A stretch of DNA of 7,375 nt from assembly GCA_937967325.1 (NCBI GenBank), contig CALBSQ010000216.1, positions 1 through 7,375 on the forward strand, given 5' to 3'. A program made the translations under genes and the position numbers. This stretch comes from an uncultured Chloroflexota bacterium. Lineage in GTDB: Bacteria; Chloroflexota; UBA4733. How positions within the stretch are numbered: position 1 is the first letter of the stretch; each line of letters starts with the position of its first letter. Below, one piece after another: positions 1-5,995 of the stretch. Below the pieces are notes generated by a model, which saw only the letters and a program-made list of their open reading frames with translations, was not told the origin of the DNA and ran no database searches.

Positions 1-1822
1 ACGCCACCTCCAACGCCTCGCGGTCGGTGGCCGGAGGCCGGCGTATCAGCAGCTCTACCGTGTCGAACTTCATGGCCAGCACCTCGGCGCCGTGGCGCCG
101 GCTCCAATACTTGAGCACGGCCACGTGCTCCGCCGGTAGCGGCGCCTCGTTCCAGCCGCCGAACTTGAGGTAGGCCGGGACCTGCCAGCTCTGGCGTGTT
201 GGCACGAGGGCCAGGTAGACCAACGGCACCAAACCGCGCGGGAGACGCCCACCGGCGTCGACCATCCGTTCGTAGCCGTGCTGGTAGAGGATGTCTAACT
301 CGTTGTCCGGCGGAGCGTGCAGCCAGGCGTTGTGCTTGGCGAGCATCTCGCGTATGGCCGCCGCGTCGGGCCAGGCGCCGCGCGGCGGGCGGTAGTGTTC
401 GGTGATCCGGTCGATCTGGGTCTCCAGCCATGCCGGCACATCAATTTTCACCGCCGCGGCAATGATCTGGTGGGCGCTTCCCCAACCATTCTCTCCATCC
501 AACTCCATGGCGCCGGCGTGCCGCCGGGCCCACTCCTCGTCACCGAGGAGCACCGGCCAGTAGCCGGTCGTGGCGACGATAGCGCGCAAGGCGTGCCAGG
601 TGTCCAGGGCCTTCTCTCCCCGGACGACCAATCGGTAGACGGCGCCGTCGACGCCGGTGTACAGTGGCGCGAGCGTCGTTACGTCGATCCCCTGACGCAC
701 CAGCACGCGGCGCAGTTCCTCTTGCGTCGCCGGCGGCCCTTCGAGCAGCGCATCCTCCAGGGTGAAGAAATCGCGCCAATCGCGCTCCGGCGGCTCCGGT
801 GTGGCCGGGCGCGCTCGCGTCACTTCCGCCGCCAACGCCAGCTCCGCCGCGCGGTGCGCGTAGCTCGGCGGCGGCTCGGCCGGAAGGTGATTGAGGAATG
901 CGCTGACGATCTTGTCCAGGTAACGGCGCAGCGGTTCGGGCCGGAAGTGGAGATCGACGACGGCCTTGCCGTTGTCCAGATCCGACATCCAACGATCAGA
1001 GAAGGGCGAGACCTGCAGCGAGGTCAACTGGTGGGCTCGCAGCTCGGCGTCGGTCACCGACACCATGCGCGGCAACGTCGTATTGCCCAACAGGTCGGCC
1101 AGGATGGTGATAAGGTCGACGATCGCCAGACCCGCATACTGCGCCAGGTTGTAGGCTTCGCCGAAGGTGCGCTCGTCGCCGAGCAGGCCCACGATCGCCT
1201 TGACCACATCGCCGCTGTAGACGTGGCGCAGCCGCTGGGAGCCGCTCTCGGGGATGAGCAGCGGCCCGCCGTCCAGTAGTCGCCAGAGGTAGCTCTCGAC
1301 CCGGCGGAACGGGTCGCGCTCGCCGTTCACCATCGGCAGCCGCAGGCGGGCGGAGGCCAAACCCTGGGCTTGCCAGGCCGCGACCAGCGCATCCTCGGCC
1401 TGCCGCTTCTCCACGCCGTAGCGCCAGGCCTCCCGGTCGGCTAACTCTTCCGGTTCGGGCAGCAGCGGCCCGGCATAGTTCTCTTCACGCGCCGGCCGCG
1501 GGCAGTCCTGCCGCACCAGGTAGACCTGGCCGCTGCTGATGAAGACGTAGTGGCCGGCCCGCGTGCCAAGGGTTTCGACGACGCCTTCCACGTCGGTCGC
1601 GGTGTAGGCGGCGAAGTCGACGGTCGCGTCGAAACCCCGGCCGGCGAGCAAACGGGCGAAGTCGGACGTGGTCCGGTCGCCGCGCAGCCGTTCCACCCGC
1701 TCGCCGAACGGGTCGGGCCGCTGCCCGCGGTTGAACATGCTGACCCGGTGGCCGGCCGCCAGCAGGCGCCAGACCAGCTGGTAGCCGACGAAGCGGGTGC
1801 CGCCGATGACCAACACCTGCAT
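1..1822 (-). CDS. SDR/NAD-epimerase-like domain fused to a DUF4253 domain (3' end beyond window)
   Basis: The first 607 codons are present without a stop; the gene leaves the window at base 1. ATG at 1822-1820 follows a good GGAAGGAG ribosome site 8 bases upstream. Residues 1-310 read as an extended or atypical SDR of the CSP41-like type. The dinucleotide loop is GGTRFVG (7-13), with Arg where classical epimerases have Gly. ISSGQVY (95-101) and YGVEK (Tyr135, Lys139) give the Ser/Tyr/Lys set. RLRHVYSGDVVKAI (197-210) matches the usual late SDR block. Residues 311-345 are a Pro/Ala-rich linker. From about 350 on it matches DUF4253: TGYWPVLLG (419-427), LVPTRQSWQVPAYLKFGGWN (539-558), and HGAE followed by RRPPATDREAL near 578-603. 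About 45 residues of that domain probably lie outside. The substrate is unknown, and DUF4253 has no established function. The domain calls are from remembered family motifs. Frame continuity was checked by codon count at both ends and in the middle. Confidence 0.88.
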   Translation of the reverse strand, partial: MQVLVIGGTRFVGYQLVWRLLAAGHRVSMFNRGQRPDPFGERVERLRGDRTTSDFARLLAGRGFDATVDFAAYTATDVEGVVETLGTRAGHYVFISSGQVYLVRQDCPRPAREENYAGPLLPEPEELADREAWRYGVEKRQAEDALVAAWQAQGLASARLRLPMVNGERDPFRRVESYLWRLLDGGPLLIPESGSQRLRHVYSGDVVKAIVGLLGDERTFGEAYNLAQYAGLAIVDLITILADLLGNTTLPRMVSVTDAELRAHQLTSLQVSPFSDRWMSDLDNGKAVVDLHFRPEPLRRYLDKIVSAFLNHLPAEPPPSYAHRAAELALAAEVTRARPATPEPPERDWRDFFTLEDALLEGPPATQEELRRVLVRQGIDVTTLAPLYTGVDGAVYRLVVRGEKALDTWHALRAIVATTGYWPVLLGDEEWARRHAGAMELDGENGWGSAHQIIAAAVKIDVPAWLETQIDRITEHYRPPRGAWPDAAAIREMLAKHNAWLHAPPDNELDILYQHGYERMVDAGGRLPRGLVPLVYLALVPTRQSWQVPAYLKFGGWNEAPLPAEHVAVLKYWSRRHGAEVLAMKFDTVELLIRRPPATDREALEVA

Positions 1823-1918
1823 ACTTATGGCTCCTTCCCCGATCGCGGTTCGTCCAACTATGGCCGGGACCGAACTCTTGGTACCATTATCACTCGAAGG
1901 AGGTGTCGACCGCTGGCG
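1823..1918. promoter_or_regulatory. Divergent intergenic region between the SDR-DUF4253 gene and the mntA/hepT pair
   Basis: These 96 bases must hold the promoters of both diverging genes. On the minus strand a GATAAT hexamer (1891-1886) could be a -10 box for the fusion gene, giving a leader of about 55 bases, but I see no matching -35 at normal spacing. On the plus strand AAGGAGGT (1897-1904) is a very strong ribosome-binding site for the nucleotidyltransferase gene. I see no convincing plus-strand promoter and no clear operator palindrome. Confidence 0.35.
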
Positions 1919-2224
1919 ATGGCTTCGCTTTTTGACCGGCCAACGATGGAGCAGCTTCGGGTGCGCCGAGAGCAGATCCTGCGCATCGCCGCCAGGCGCG
2001 GCGCTCACAACGTCCGCGTGTTCGGGTCCGTTGCTCGCGGCGACGCCCAGCCCGGCAGCGATGTCGACTTCCTCATCGACCTCGATCCCGGGCGCACGCT
2101 CTTCGACCTGAGCGAGCTCATCCTCGACCTGGAACAAGCGTTAGGGCGCAAGGTTGATGTGCTGGAGATCGCGCAGCCGTCGTCGATGGCGCACACGATT
2201 CGGGAGCAGGCGGTACCGTTGTAA
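1919..2224 (+). CDS. mntA: MntA-like minimal nucleotidyltransferase antitoxin (type VII TA)
   Basis: This 101-residue protein is the size of a minimal nucleotidyltransferase. The catalytic signature GSX10DXD is exact: Gly36-Ser37, ten residues, Asp48-Val-Asp50. A third acidic residue lies in RKVDVLE (Asp80). In characterised MntA/HepT systems, MntA silences the HEPN ribonuclease partner by transferring AMP groups from ATP to a tyrosine next to its active site. The partner follows directly, its ATG sharing the last base of this TAA, so translation is probably coupled. The ATG chosen lies 14 bases after AAGGAGGT, which is long. An in-frame CTG at 1913 sits at ideal spacing and would add two residues. 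The open frame reaches further upstream, but that part is antisense to the neighbouring gene and does not resemble this family. The role is inferred from motifs and pairing. Confidence 0.9.
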   Translation: MASLFDRPTMEQLRVRREQILRIAARRGAHNVRVFGSVARGDAQPGSDVDFLIDLDPGRTLFDLSELILDLEQALGRKVDVLEIAQPSSMAHTIREQAVPL

Positions 2225-2571
2225 TGCCGGTGACGCGCGACCCGCACTTGTTGACCTACATTCGCGACAGCATCACACGGATCGACAACTACAAAGCCGG
2301 CGGACGAGACTCCTTTCTGCAAGAGCCAATGATCCAAGATGCCATCATGCGGCGGCTCGAAGCGCTCGCAGACGCGGCCAACCGGCTCTCAGACCAGATC
2401 AAAGCACGTCACCCGGAGATCCCCTGGAGAGCCATATACGGTTTCCGCAACGTGGCGGCGCACGGCTATCTGGGACTCAATCTGGACCGAGTTTGGGAAA
2501 CGCTGGAAGCAAACCTGCCTGCGCTGAAGGCAGCCGTCGAGGAGGAGCTCAGCCGGCTACCGTCCTGCTGA
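2224..2571 (+). CDS. hepT: HepT-like HEPN ribonuclease toxin (DUF86 family)
   Basis: This 115-residue, mostly helical protein is the usual length for DUF86/HepT. It carries the HEPN active-site motif RX4HXY as RNVAAHGY: Arg75, His80, Tyr82. In the family, Arg and His form the RNA-cleaving site at a dimer interface, and the Tyr is what the MntA partner AMPylates. An acidic helix near the N-terminus (TYIRDSITRIDNY, 11-23) and the WRAIYGFRN segment (68-76) are also typical. The gene starts at an ATG overlapping the upstream stop by one base, with only a weak ribosome site of its own, so it probably depends on translation of the antitoxin. No active-site residue is missing, so the toxin looks intact. 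Ribonuclease activity and the RNA target are inferred from the family; tRNA is a known target of some members. Confidence 0.9.
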   Translation: MPVTRDPHLLTYIRDSITRIDNYKAGGRDSFLQEPMIQDAIMRRLEALADAANRLSDQIKARHPEIPWRAIYGFRNVAAHGYLGLNLDRVWETLEANLPALKAAVEEELSRLPSC

Positions 2572-2593
2572 GGCGACGTCCCGACCAGGCACT

Positions 2594-2611
2594 GACCGGG
2601 CAAGCCCGGTC
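2594..2611. terminator. GC-rich perfect inverted repeat between convergent genes; possible terminator
   Basis: GACCGGGC and GCCCGGTC flank a two-base AA, a perfect 8+8 inverted repeat that would fold as a 7-bp stem with a CAAG loop. It lies 22 bases after the toxin gene stop and 30 bases beyond the end of the opposing pseudogene, where a two-way terminator would be expected. There is no T-run on either side, so it is not a classical intrinsic terminator. It could also be a stabilising 3' hairpin. Confidence 0.45.
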
Positions 2612-2641
2612 CGCCGGCCAAGTGCGCGCCCAACGGGCACG

Positions 2642-3346
2642 TCACTTCCCGGCGTGGCTGTAGGCCCGACCGATGGCCACGTCCCGTTGCTGCGCGGCCG
2701 CGGCCAGGGCGTCTTTGGCCGTCTGCTTCTTCTGGACGACACCGATGATGGCCTGGTCCATGATCGACCAGCACTCGGCGTAGGCGGCGATCAGCGGCTG
2801 CGGGCGGGAGTAGCGCAGCACTACTCCCGCGAATTTGTCGAGCGGATAGGTCGGATCGTGGACGTAGGCGCTGTCCTGCAGCGACTGGCGCGGCGGGAGG
2901 CCGCTCAGCGTCTGGTTGTAGGCGAGCAAATTGTCCTTGCTGGCCAAGGTGGAGAGCCAGGCCCAGGCCAGCTCGGGGGCCTTGGACTGGCTGCTGATGC
3001 CGTGCCAGTTGGGGAAGACGTTGGTGATCTAGGTTTGCCGCTTGAGCGGCGGGGCCACGGCCAGGTCGTGGACGACGTCGGGGCTGCCCTTGGCGATGCC
3101 GAACATCGTGCCGTTACCGGCGAGCTGAGCAGCGTACAGGCCGATCCCCAGGGCGGTGGCGCCGGTCGGGACCTTCGACACGGTGGTCCCGGGCGGGTCG
3201 ATGAGGCCGATGAGATCCGTCCAGTACTGCAGCGCGTCGCTGCCCTCCGGCGAGTCGAAGACCGCCTGGCGGCCATCCGGGGAGATGACCTTGCCGCCGT
3301 TCTGCCAGAGGTAAGGGAAGAACTGCTGGTTCCCAAGATACTGTCG
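2642..3346 (-). pseudogene. Decayed ABC-transporter solute-binding protein (N-terminus lost, internal TAG)
   Basis: Read on the minus strand, about 235 codons give the C-terminal half of a family-1 extracellular solute-binding protein. FFPYLWQNGGKVISPDGRQ, then FDSPEGSDALQYWTDL, is the typical central block. After it come FPNWHGISSQSKAPELAWAW and a helical end. A TAG at 3031-3029 interrupts the frame. The codons on both sides stay in the same frame and continue the family pattern, so this looks like a single substitution (for example from CAG or TGG). Similarity fades above about 3346. No signal peptide, start codon or N-terminal lobe (roughly 180 residues) is found in any minus-strand frame there. 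No cognate permease genes follow it. The natural stop is TGA at 2644-2642. It is only distantly like the intact binding protein at 3559. The 5' boundary is approximate. Confidence 0.82.
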
Positions 3347-3363
3347 ATGGAACGCGTCGTAGG

Positions 3364-3385
3364 CACAGTATACACGCAGTATACA
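3364..3385. repeat. Tandem 11-base repeat with GTATAC cores; candidate operator
   Basis: Two adjacent 11-base units, CACAGTATACA and CGCAGTATACA, match at 10 of 11 positions. Each contains the self-complementary hexamer GTATAC, and the two cores are 11 bases apart, about one helical turn, so a regulator could bind both on the same face. An ATACTGT at 3338-3344 is an inverted copy of the first unit's ACAGTAT. The repeat is AT-rich in a GC-rich setting and lies about 40 bases upstream of the -35 box of the transporter promoter, a position suited to an activator or upstream operator. GTATAC-cored sites are known for some GntR-family regulators, but no regulator gene is visible here. Confidence 0.45.
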
Positions 3386-3424
3386 GACGGTAGGCTGGCC
3401 ATCTCTAGCGACACGCATGCGGGG

Positions 3425-3452
3425 TTGACAGGGCGGACGCGGCCGCCATAAT
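3425..3452 (+). promoter_or_regulatory. Sigma-70-type promoter for the sugar transporter operon
   Basis: A perfect -35 box TTGACA (3425-3430) is followed after 16 bases by CATAAT (3447-3452), five of six matches to the -10 consensus. Transcription would start near 3459, giving a leader of about 100 bases before the binding-protein ATG at 3559. The leader contains a possible hairpin, GGCGGC (3502-3507) with GCCGCC (3522-3527) around a 14-base loop, and ends in AGAGAGGT, the ribosome-binding site. It is the best promoter-like sequence I found in the window, and it sits directly upstream of the only multi-gene operon. Confidence 0.7.
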
Positions 3453-3558
3453 CAGGAAGACACGAACACTGGATGACCGGGAATCGCAACGTCGACTGCC
3501 TGGCGGCGACTGGAGATTGTGGCCGCCTCGCCGGAACTGGGAAGAGAGGTAGTGAGTT

Positions 3559-5016
3559 ATGTCAATGTTGGTCGCCCAGTGGTCTCGACGCGCCGTGCTT
3601 CGGCAGGTCGCGACGTTGGCGGCGGCGTTGCCGGTCGCCGGGTTGGCCGCCTGCGGCGCCGCGACCACCACGGTACCGGCTCCCACCGTAGCGGCGACAT
3701 CCTCATCCACCGCGCCGGCTTCGCAGGCGGCGACGTCCGCGGCGCCGGCGCAGAATCCGCCCGCCGCCGCGGGAGCGGTCCATATGACCTACATGTGCGA
3801 CATCGGCGGCCCCTACATGACCGTCGCCAAGAAGTGGGCCGACGACTTCAGCAAGGCGAATGCCGGCATCACTATCGAATACCAGCCGGTGGTAGACCAC
3901 TATCCCGACAAGCTGCTGGCCTCCTTCGCCGGCGGCACTCCGCCCGACACCTTCCGCTATTTGCAGGAGATCATCCCGATCGACGGCGCGGTCCTGCGCA
4001 ACATGCTCCTGGCGCTGACGACCTACATCGACCGTGACAAGTACGACCTGTCCGACTTCATGCCGCAGGCCCTCGCGCTCTACCGCTGGGGCGGCAAGCT
4101 CTACTCCCTGCCCCGCGACTACGGCGCCCAGTTTGTCTTCTACAACGTCGACCTCTTCAAGAAGGCCGGATTGGACCTGCCGCCATGGCAGTGGGACGAC
4201 ACCACCTGGACCTACAGTAAGTTCCTGGACGCGGCCCAGAAGCTGACGGTCAAGAGCGGCAGCAACACGTCGCAGTGGGGCTGCCTGGTCAATGTCGCCT
4301 GGCGCCCCTGGGCCACCTTCGTCTACAGCAACAACGCGACAGTCGTCCAGTCCAACGACAACGGCGAGGCGACCGCCATCACACTCACCGACAGCGCGGC
4401 CGTCGACGGCATGCAGTTCCTGCAGGATCTGATGTATAAGCATCAGGTCGCGCCGCGCCCCACGGTTCAGCAGGAGTTGGGCGGCTCGCAGCTGTTCCTA
4501 AACGGCAAAGTGGGGATGGTGATCGACAACCCGGGCGCGGTGAAGTCGGACCGCGACATTAAGGACTTCGCCTGGGATGTCGCGACTATCCCCATCGGCG
4601 ACCACGCTACCAAACGCGGGACGGGAGGCGGCGGCACGGGCTGGGCCGCTGCCCAAGTCACCAAGCATCCCGAGCAGGCCTGGCAGTTCATCCAGTACAT
4701 CTCCAGCAAGCAGGCCGAGCTAGATGAGGTGGCCATCGGCGGCACCACGCCGTCGCGGCTTTCCGTGGCTACTTCGCCGGAGTTCCTCAGCCCGACCTTG
4801 CCGCCGAAGAGCGCCAAGACCTTCCCCGACGGTCAGGCCCACGTCGTCCGCGACCCGGTGAATCCCAACTGGCCCCAGATCTCCCAGCAGGTGCTGACCC
4901 AGCAGATGGCCCGCCTCTGGAACGGCAGCACGCCGGCCAAGGACGTCGCGTCTGCCATCAAGCAGCAAGCGGACCCGCAGTTGCAACAGGGGCTGCAACA
5001 GAAGGCGCAGGGGTAG
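3559..5016 (+). CDS. Carbohydrate ABC transporter substrate-binding lipoprotein (Tat-type signal)
   Basis: The 485-residue protein is a family-1 (CUT1-type) extracellular solute-binding protein. The N-terminus has a twin-arginine motif SRRAVLR (9-15), a hydrophobic stretch, and a lipobox LAAC ending at Cys32. It is therefore probably exported folded by Tat and anchored by lipid. Residues 33-73 are an Ala/Thr/Ser/Pro-rich tether. The binding fold follows: AKKWADDFSKAN (90-101), SFAGGTPPDTFRYLQE (122-137), YSLPRDYGAQFVFYNVDLFKKAGL (182-205, a hallmark block), FLNGKVGMVIDNPG (313-326), and a C-terminal helix NGSTPAKDVASAI (455-467). ATG 3559 follows AGAGAGGT at 8 bases. The two permeases of the same transporter follow, the first after 31 bases. 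The substrate is not readable from sequence; a sugar or oligosaccharide is likely from the family and the MalF/MalG-type partners. Confidence 0.92.
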   Translation: MSMLVAQWSRRAVLRQVATLAAALPVAGLAACGAATTTVPAPTVAATSSSTAPASQAATSAAPAQNPPAAAGAVHMTYMCDIGGPYMTVAKKWADDFSKANAGITIEYQPVVDHYPDKLLASFAGGTPPDTFRYLQEIIPIDGAVLRNMLLALTTYIDRDKYDLSDFMPQALALYRWGGKLYSLPRDYGAQFVFYNVDLFKKAGLDLPPWQWDDTTWTYSKFLDAAQKLTVKSGSNTSQWGCLVNVAWRPWATFVYSNNATVVQSNDNGEATAITLTDSAAVDGMQFLQDLMYKHQVAPRPTVQQELGGSQLFLNGKVGMVIDNPGAVKSDRDIKDFAWDVATIPIGDHATKRGTGGGGTGWAAAQVTKHPEQAWQFIQYISSKQAELDEVAIGGTTPSRLSVATSPEFLSPTLPPKSAKTFPDGQAHVVRDPVNPNWPQISQQVLTQQMARLWNGSTPAKDVASAIKQQADPQLQQGLQQKAQG

Positions 5017-5047
5017 TGGACGCCGGAGTCTCCAGGATTGCTGCCCC

Positions 5048-5995
5048 ATGATCGGTGCTGCTCCGGCAGCGTCGCCGGTGACCTCGCGCCGCCGAAACCG
5101 TCGTGCCTGGCGCCGCAACGCCGAGGGCTGGCTCTATGCGTCCCCCTGGATCGCCGGCTTCCTGCTGTTCACGGTCGGTCCCATGCTGGCGGCGGCCTTC
5201 CTGTCGTTGAGCGACTGGAACCTGCTGACGCCGCCGCGCTTCGTCGGGCTGGCCAACTTTCGGCAACTGATCACCGCCGATCCGCTCCTCTGGCAGTCGC
5301 TCAAGGTGACGTCGATCTTCGCCGTCGTTGCCGTGCTGCTCAGCGTGGCGATCGGCATGTTCCTGGCGCTGCTGCTCAACGCGCCGATTCGCGGGCTGCG
5401 CTGGTACCGCACCGGCTTCTACCTGCCCTCGGTGCTCTCCGGCGTCGCGGTGGCGCTCCTCTGGAGCTGGCTCTTCTCCCCCGACCTCGGGCTGCTCAAC
5501 TATGCCCTGGACAAGGTCGGCATCCACGGGCCGGACTGGCTGGGCCAGCCGGGCTGGGCGCTGCCGGCGCTCATCATTATGCACCTCTGGGGCGTGGGCA
5601 GCGGCGCCGTCATCTACCTGGCCGGGCTCCAGGGCATCCCCACTGAGCTCTATGAGGCGGCGCAGATGGATGGGGCCGGCGTGTGGCGCCGCTTCCGGAG
5701 CGTCACGCTGCCACTGATGACGCCGGTCCTGTTCTTCCAGGTGGTCGTCGGCATCATCGGCGCGCTGCAGACCTTCACCCAGGCCTACGTCATGACCAGC
5801 GGGGGCCCCAACAACGCCACGCTCTTCTTCGTGCTCTACCTGTACCAGAACGCCTTCCAGTACTTCCGGATGGGCTACGCGGCGGCGCTGGCCTGGGTGC
5901 TGTTCGCCTACATCCTGGCGCTCACGATCGTGGTCTTCCGCTCCTCCAGCTTCTGGGTCTACTACGAAGGTCAGCTCGAGGGAGGGAAGCGCTGA
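5048..5995 (+). CDS. Carbohydrate ABC transporter permease, MalF/UgpA type
   Basis: This is a 315-residue inner-membrane permease of the binding-protein-dependent transport family. After a basic N-terminus (RRRNRRAWRRN, 14-24) I count six membrane segments near 33-54, 88-110, 123-144, 172-194, 226-247 and 277-297. The cytoplasmic EAA loop, which docks on the ATPase, is EAAQMDGAGVWRRFRSVTLP (203-222). The YLAGLQGIP just before it, TSGGPNNAT (250-258) and YQNAF are typical of the MalF/UgpA half. It pairs with the next gene product to form the channel. ATG 5048 is preceded by only a modest AGGA (5034-5037), so translation may partly depend on the upstream gene. The length is normal for family members lacking the long periplasmic loop of E. 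coli MalF. Substrate unknown. Confidence 0.93.
   Translation: MIGAAPAASPVTSRRRNRRAWRRNAEGWLYASPWIAGFLLFTVGPMLAAAFLSLSDWNLLTPPRFVGLANFRQLITADPLLWQSLKVTSIFAVVAVLLSVAIGMFLALLLNAPIRGLRWYRTGFYLPSVLSGVAVALLWSWLFSPDLGLLNYALDKVGIHGPDWLGQPGWALPALIIMHLWGVGSGAVIYLAGLQGIPTELYEAAQMDGAGVWRRFRSVTLPLMTPVLFFQVVVGIIGALQTFTQAYVMTSGGPNNATLFFVLYLYQNAFQYFRMGYAAALAWVLFAYILALTIVVFRSSSFWVYYEGQLEGGKR

Noticed and set aside
317..1279. Plus-strand open frame of 320 codons
   Set aside because: It lies antisense to the SDR-DUF4253 gene, has a low-complexity Arg/Gly/Val/Gln-rich composition with no family motif, and is explained by the GC-rich codon use of the real gene.
1550..1918. N-terminal extension of the MntA frame
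   Set aside because: The frame is open but overlaps the opposite gene; the strong ribosome site at 1897-1904 and the normal length of the family place the start near 1919.
2654..3451. Plus-strand open frame of 265 codons
   Set aside because: It is the complement of the decayed solute-binding protein; the minus-strand reading matches a known family, this one none.
3347..3490. Missing N-terminal lobe of the pseudogene in another frame
   Set aside because: None of the minus-strand frames shows a signal peptide or solute-binding motifs there, so a loss or replacement fits better than a frameshift.
3473..3691. Small plus-strand ORF starting in the transporter leader
   Set aside because: No ribosome-binding site, and most of it overlaps the binding-protein gene in another frame; no recognisable product.
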